Shown: positions 62,135-64,000 of the stretch, piece after piece
Position numbering within the stretch: position 1 is the first letter of the stretch
Layout of the letters: the number at the start of each line of letters is the position of its first letter
Source: an uncultured Hungatella sp.
GTDB taxonomy: Bacteria > Bacillota > Clostridia > Lachnospirales > Lachnospiraceae
Length of the DNA stretch: 64,000 bases
Reading direction: 5' to 3'
Assembly (NCBI GenBank): GCA_910588505.1
Contig: CAJUPQ010000001.1
Location: 1-64,000, forward strand
Notes under the pieces: model-generated
Seen by the model: the letters and a program-made list of their open reading frames with translations, nothing else
What the model was told of the DNA's origin: nothing
The model's database searches: none
Program-made: the position numbers and the translations under genes

Positions 62135-63757
62135 ATGATTAGTGCAAACAATGTAACATTGCGGGTAGGCAAGAAAGCATTATTTGAGGATGTAAATATC
62201 AAATTTACAGAGGGCAACTGTTATGGTCTGATCGGCGCCAACGGAGCCGGAAAGTCTACATTTTTAAAGATCTTGTCAGGGCAGCTGGAGTCCACCACCG
62301 GGGACGTGGTCATCACGCCGGGGCAGCGTCTTTCGTTCCTGCAGCAGGATCATTTTAAATACGACCAGTATCCTGTGCTGGACACGGTGATTATGGGCAA
62401 TCCCCGCCTATATGAGGTGATGAAAGAGAAAGACGCCATCTACATGAAAGAGGATTTCAGTGATGAGGACGGCATCCGCGCGGCGGATCTGGAGGCGGAG
62501 TTTGCGGAGATGAACGGCTGGGAGGCCGAGTCTGACGCAGCCAATCTGCTTAACGGCCTTGGGGTGGAGACGGAGCACCACTATACGCTGATGAAGGATC
62601 TGGTAGGTTCTTTGAAGGTTAAAGTGCTTTTAGCCCAGGCCCTTTTTGGCAATCCGGATATCCTGCTCCTGGACGAGCCGACCAACCATCTGGATCTGGA
62701 CGCCATCGCGTGGCTGGAGGAGTTTTTAATCGGTTTTGAGAATACGGTTATCGTGGTTTCCCATGACCGTTATTTCCTTAATAAAGTATGTACCCACACG
62801 GCGGATATTGATTATGGCAAGATCCAGCTGTATGCCGGAAACTATGATTTCTGGTATGAGTCCAGCCAGCTGATGGTCCGTCAGATGAAGGAGGCCAACC
62901 GGAAGAAAGAGGAGAAGATCAAAGAACTTCAGGAGTTTATTCAGAGATTCTCTGCCAATGCCTCCAAGTCCAAGCAGGCTACCTCCAGAAAGAGGGCTTT
63001 GGAGAAGATCGAGCTGGATGATATCAAGCCTTCCAGCAGAAAGTATCCGTATATTGATTTCCGTCCGTTCCGGGAGATCGGCAATGAGGTGCTGACTGTG
63101 GAGAATCTGTCTAAGACCATTGACGGTGTAAAGGTTCTGGACAATATCTCCTTTATCCTTAACCGGGAGGATAAGGTTGCCCTGGTGGGACCTAATGAGC
63201 AGGCAAAGACCGTGCTGTTTAAGATCCTTGCCGGGGAGATGGAGCCGGATGAGGGAACCTACAAGTGGGGCCTTACGACTACCCAGTCCTATTTCCCCAA
63301 GGACAATTCCGCAGAGTTTAACAATGACGATACCATCGTGGACTGGCTGACCCAGTATTCCCCGGAGAAGGACGCCACCTATGTGCGGGGCTTTTTAGGG
63401 CGTATGCTGTTTGCGGGGGAGGACGGAGTGAAGAAGGTGCGGGTCCTTTCCGGAGGCGAGAAGGTGCGGTGTATGTTGTCCAAGCTGATGATCTCCGGGG
63501 CAAATGTGCTGATGCTGGATGAGCCTACGGACCATCTGGACATGGAGGCGATCACGGCTCTGAATAATGGCCTGATGAAGTTTCCGGGCGTGCTTATCTT
63601 CTCATCCCGCGACCATCAGATCGTGCAGACCACGGCAAACCGCATTATGGAGATCGTGGGCGGCCAGCTGATCGACAAGATTACCACATACGACGAGTAT
63701 CTGGAAAATGACGAGATGGCCCGCAAGAGACAGGTGTTTACGATTGTGGAGGAGTGA
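62135..63757 (+). CDS. ABC-F family ATPase (YbiT-like)
   Basis: The 540-residue soluble protein has two ABC cassettes without membrane parts. Cassette 1 has Walker A GANGAGKST and LLLDEPTNHLDLD, with a degenerate signature (DLVGSLKVKV). Cassette 2 has a relaxed Walker A GPNEQAKT and an intact LSGGEKVRC with MLDEPTDHLD. A charged linker of about 80 residues joins them. Such asymmetry is usual in this clostridial subgroup, so I do not call decay. ABC-F proteins act on ribosomes in translation or antibiotic protection. The stop codon lies within the arm of palindromic copy C. Confidence 0.93.
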   Translation: MISANNVTLRVGKKALFEDVNIKFTEGNCYGLIGANGAGKSTFLKILSGQLESTTGDVVITPGQRLSFLQQDHFKYDQYPVLDTVIMGNPRLYEVMKEKDAIYMKEDFSDEDGIRAADLEAEFAEMNGWEAESDAANLLNGLGVETEHHYTLMKDLVGSLKVKVLLAQALFGNPDILLLDEPTNHLDLDAIAWLEEFLIGFENTVIVVSHDRYFLNKVCTHTADIDYGKIQLYAGNYDFWYESSQLMVRQMKEANRKKEEKIKELQEFIQRFSANASKSKQATSRKRALEKIELDDIKPSSRKYPYIDFRPFREIGNEVLTVENLSKTIDGVKVLDNISFILNREDKVALVGPNEQAKTVLFKILAGEMEPDEGTYKWGLTTTQSYFPKDNSAEFNNDDTIVDWLTQYSPEKDATYVRGFLGRMLFAGEDGVKKVRVLSGGEKVRCMLSKLMISGANVLMLDEPTDHLDMEAITALNNGLMKFPGVLIFSSRDHQIVQTTANRIMEIVGGQLIDKITTYDEYLENDEMARKRQVFTIVEE

Positions 63758-63847
63758 GTAAAGGGAGCGAGGGGTGTCGTGAGCCAGGGAGGGACATCTC
63801 TTCTTCTCTGACTGGCATCACGACAACCTCCATCCTTGCTCACTCAA
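63752..63847. repeat. Palindromic intergenic element, copy C
   Basis: A 96-bp imperfect palindrome with ends GAGTGAGTAAAG and CTTGCTCACTC. Read on the minus strand it matches copy B closely: TGAGCAAGGATGGAGGTTGT, then CGTGATGCCAGTCAGAGAAG and AGAGATGTCCCT. The ABC-F stop (TGA, 63755-63757) is in the left arm and the stop of the convergent carrier gene (TGA on minus, 63844-63846) is at the mirror position in the right arm. Confidence 0.85.
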
Positions 63848-64000
63848 TATTCCCCTGCTCCTCCAGATATGCCCGGGCGTCTTTAAAGAAGCTGGCTACG
63901 ATCAGGAGGATGATGAGCCCGATAGGGAACGCCGCGATGATGGATACGGACTGTAGGCTGGCCATGGAACTGTCGGAGAAGATCAGGGCAATGGGAAGCA
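63844..64000 (-). CDS. BCCT-family carrier, C-terminal fragment (runs off the window)
   Basis: Reading the minus strand inwards from the window end gives 51 residues, with LPIALIFSDSSMASLQSVSI then IAAFPIGLIILLIVASFFKD, ending EEQGNIE. The Ser-rich loop, LQSVSIIAAFP and the last hydrophobic helix followed by a charged tail are like the C-terminal helix of betaine/carnitine/choline carriers. Only this end is visible, so the substrate is not assignable. Its last codons lie in palindromic copy C. Confidence 0.65.

Noticed and set aside
62135..63757. Degenerate Walker A (GPNEQAKT) and signature in the ABC-F gene as signs of decay
   Set aside because: The rest is intact and full-length, and such relaxed motifs are usual in this clostridial ABC-F subgroup as far as I recall.
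1..64000. CRISPR arrays, tRNA or rRNA genes, phage structural genes, transposases
   Set aside because: Looked for repeated spacers, cloverleaf-like segments and integrase or capsid motifs and saw none; the only dispersed repeat is the palindromic element.

Overview
The window looks like a chromosomal piece of a Gram-positive gut anaerobe of the Lachnospiraceae (Clostridium cluster XIVa: Enterocloster, Lachnoclostridium, Hungatella or relatives). The assignment is by inference. It rests on moderate GC, strong AGGAGG-type ribosome binding sites, a paired split ThrE exporter, a DUF4250 protein, VanRS-like two-component systems, and several copies of the AAA-ATPase-like / PD-(D/E)XK family that is expanded in these bacteria. 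I saw no rRNA, tRNA, CRISPR array, prophage or transposase gene.

Layout. (1) 1-4.9 kb: a minus-strand catabolic operon (SLC13 carrier, UlaG-like metallo-hydrolase, enolase-superfamily dehydratase) divergent from an AraC regulator. (2) 4.9-14.2 kb: an accessory stretch with two AAA/PD-(D/E)XK genes flanking small orphan genes (lipoprotein, NTF2-like, SMI1/KNR4 immunity-like, one-helix membrane protein). It continues with an HxlR regulator, a radical SAM protein, a frameshifted DUF1905 gene beside a DUF1801 gene, a 60-bp stump of a P-loop kinase gene, and a DMT exporter. (3) 14.4-22.9 kb: signalling, with a secreted glycosidase-like protein, a sugar-binding lipoprotein coupled to a hybrid histidine kinase, and a classical two-component pair. 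This ends at a heavily decayed third AAA/PD-(D/E)XK gene. (4) 24-34.7 kb: housekeeping (asparaginase, cardiolipin synthase, PlsC, PheA, a DUF815 ATPase, Ppx/GppA and polyphosphate kinase).

(5) 34.8-45.2 kb: a long co-directional unit of a VanRS-like pair, a large membrane protein, an ABC ATPase and permease, and zinc-ribbon, SPFH, zinc-ribbon and TPM-domain proteins. The last three resemble Bacillus subtilis YdjI, YdjG and YdjH, the membrane-stress partners of PspA, but no PspA is present. (6) 45.2-46.2 kb: an AT-rich gene with its own promoter encodes a dCTP-deaminase/dUTPase-fold domain, apparently without catalytic residues, fused to three membrane helices. It is followed directly by a palindromic repeat. 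This is my best candidate for an undescribed (possibly defence) system. (7) 46.3-58.6 kb: a surface-glycan cluster with a complete GDP-D-glycero-D-manno-heptose route, three enzymes of the CDP-3,6-dideoxyhexose route, LicD, two GT2 transferases and two GT-C-like membrane proteins. (8) 58.7-64 kb: a Cro/C1-type regulator, split ThrE exporter, dihydroorotase, HIT protein, an ABC-F ATPase with an attenuator-like leader, and the 3' end of a BCCT carrier.

Three copies of one palindromic intergenic element (about 25.3, 46.15 and 63.8 kb) run across these regions. In the third copy, the stop codons of both convergent neighbours lie inside the element's arms.
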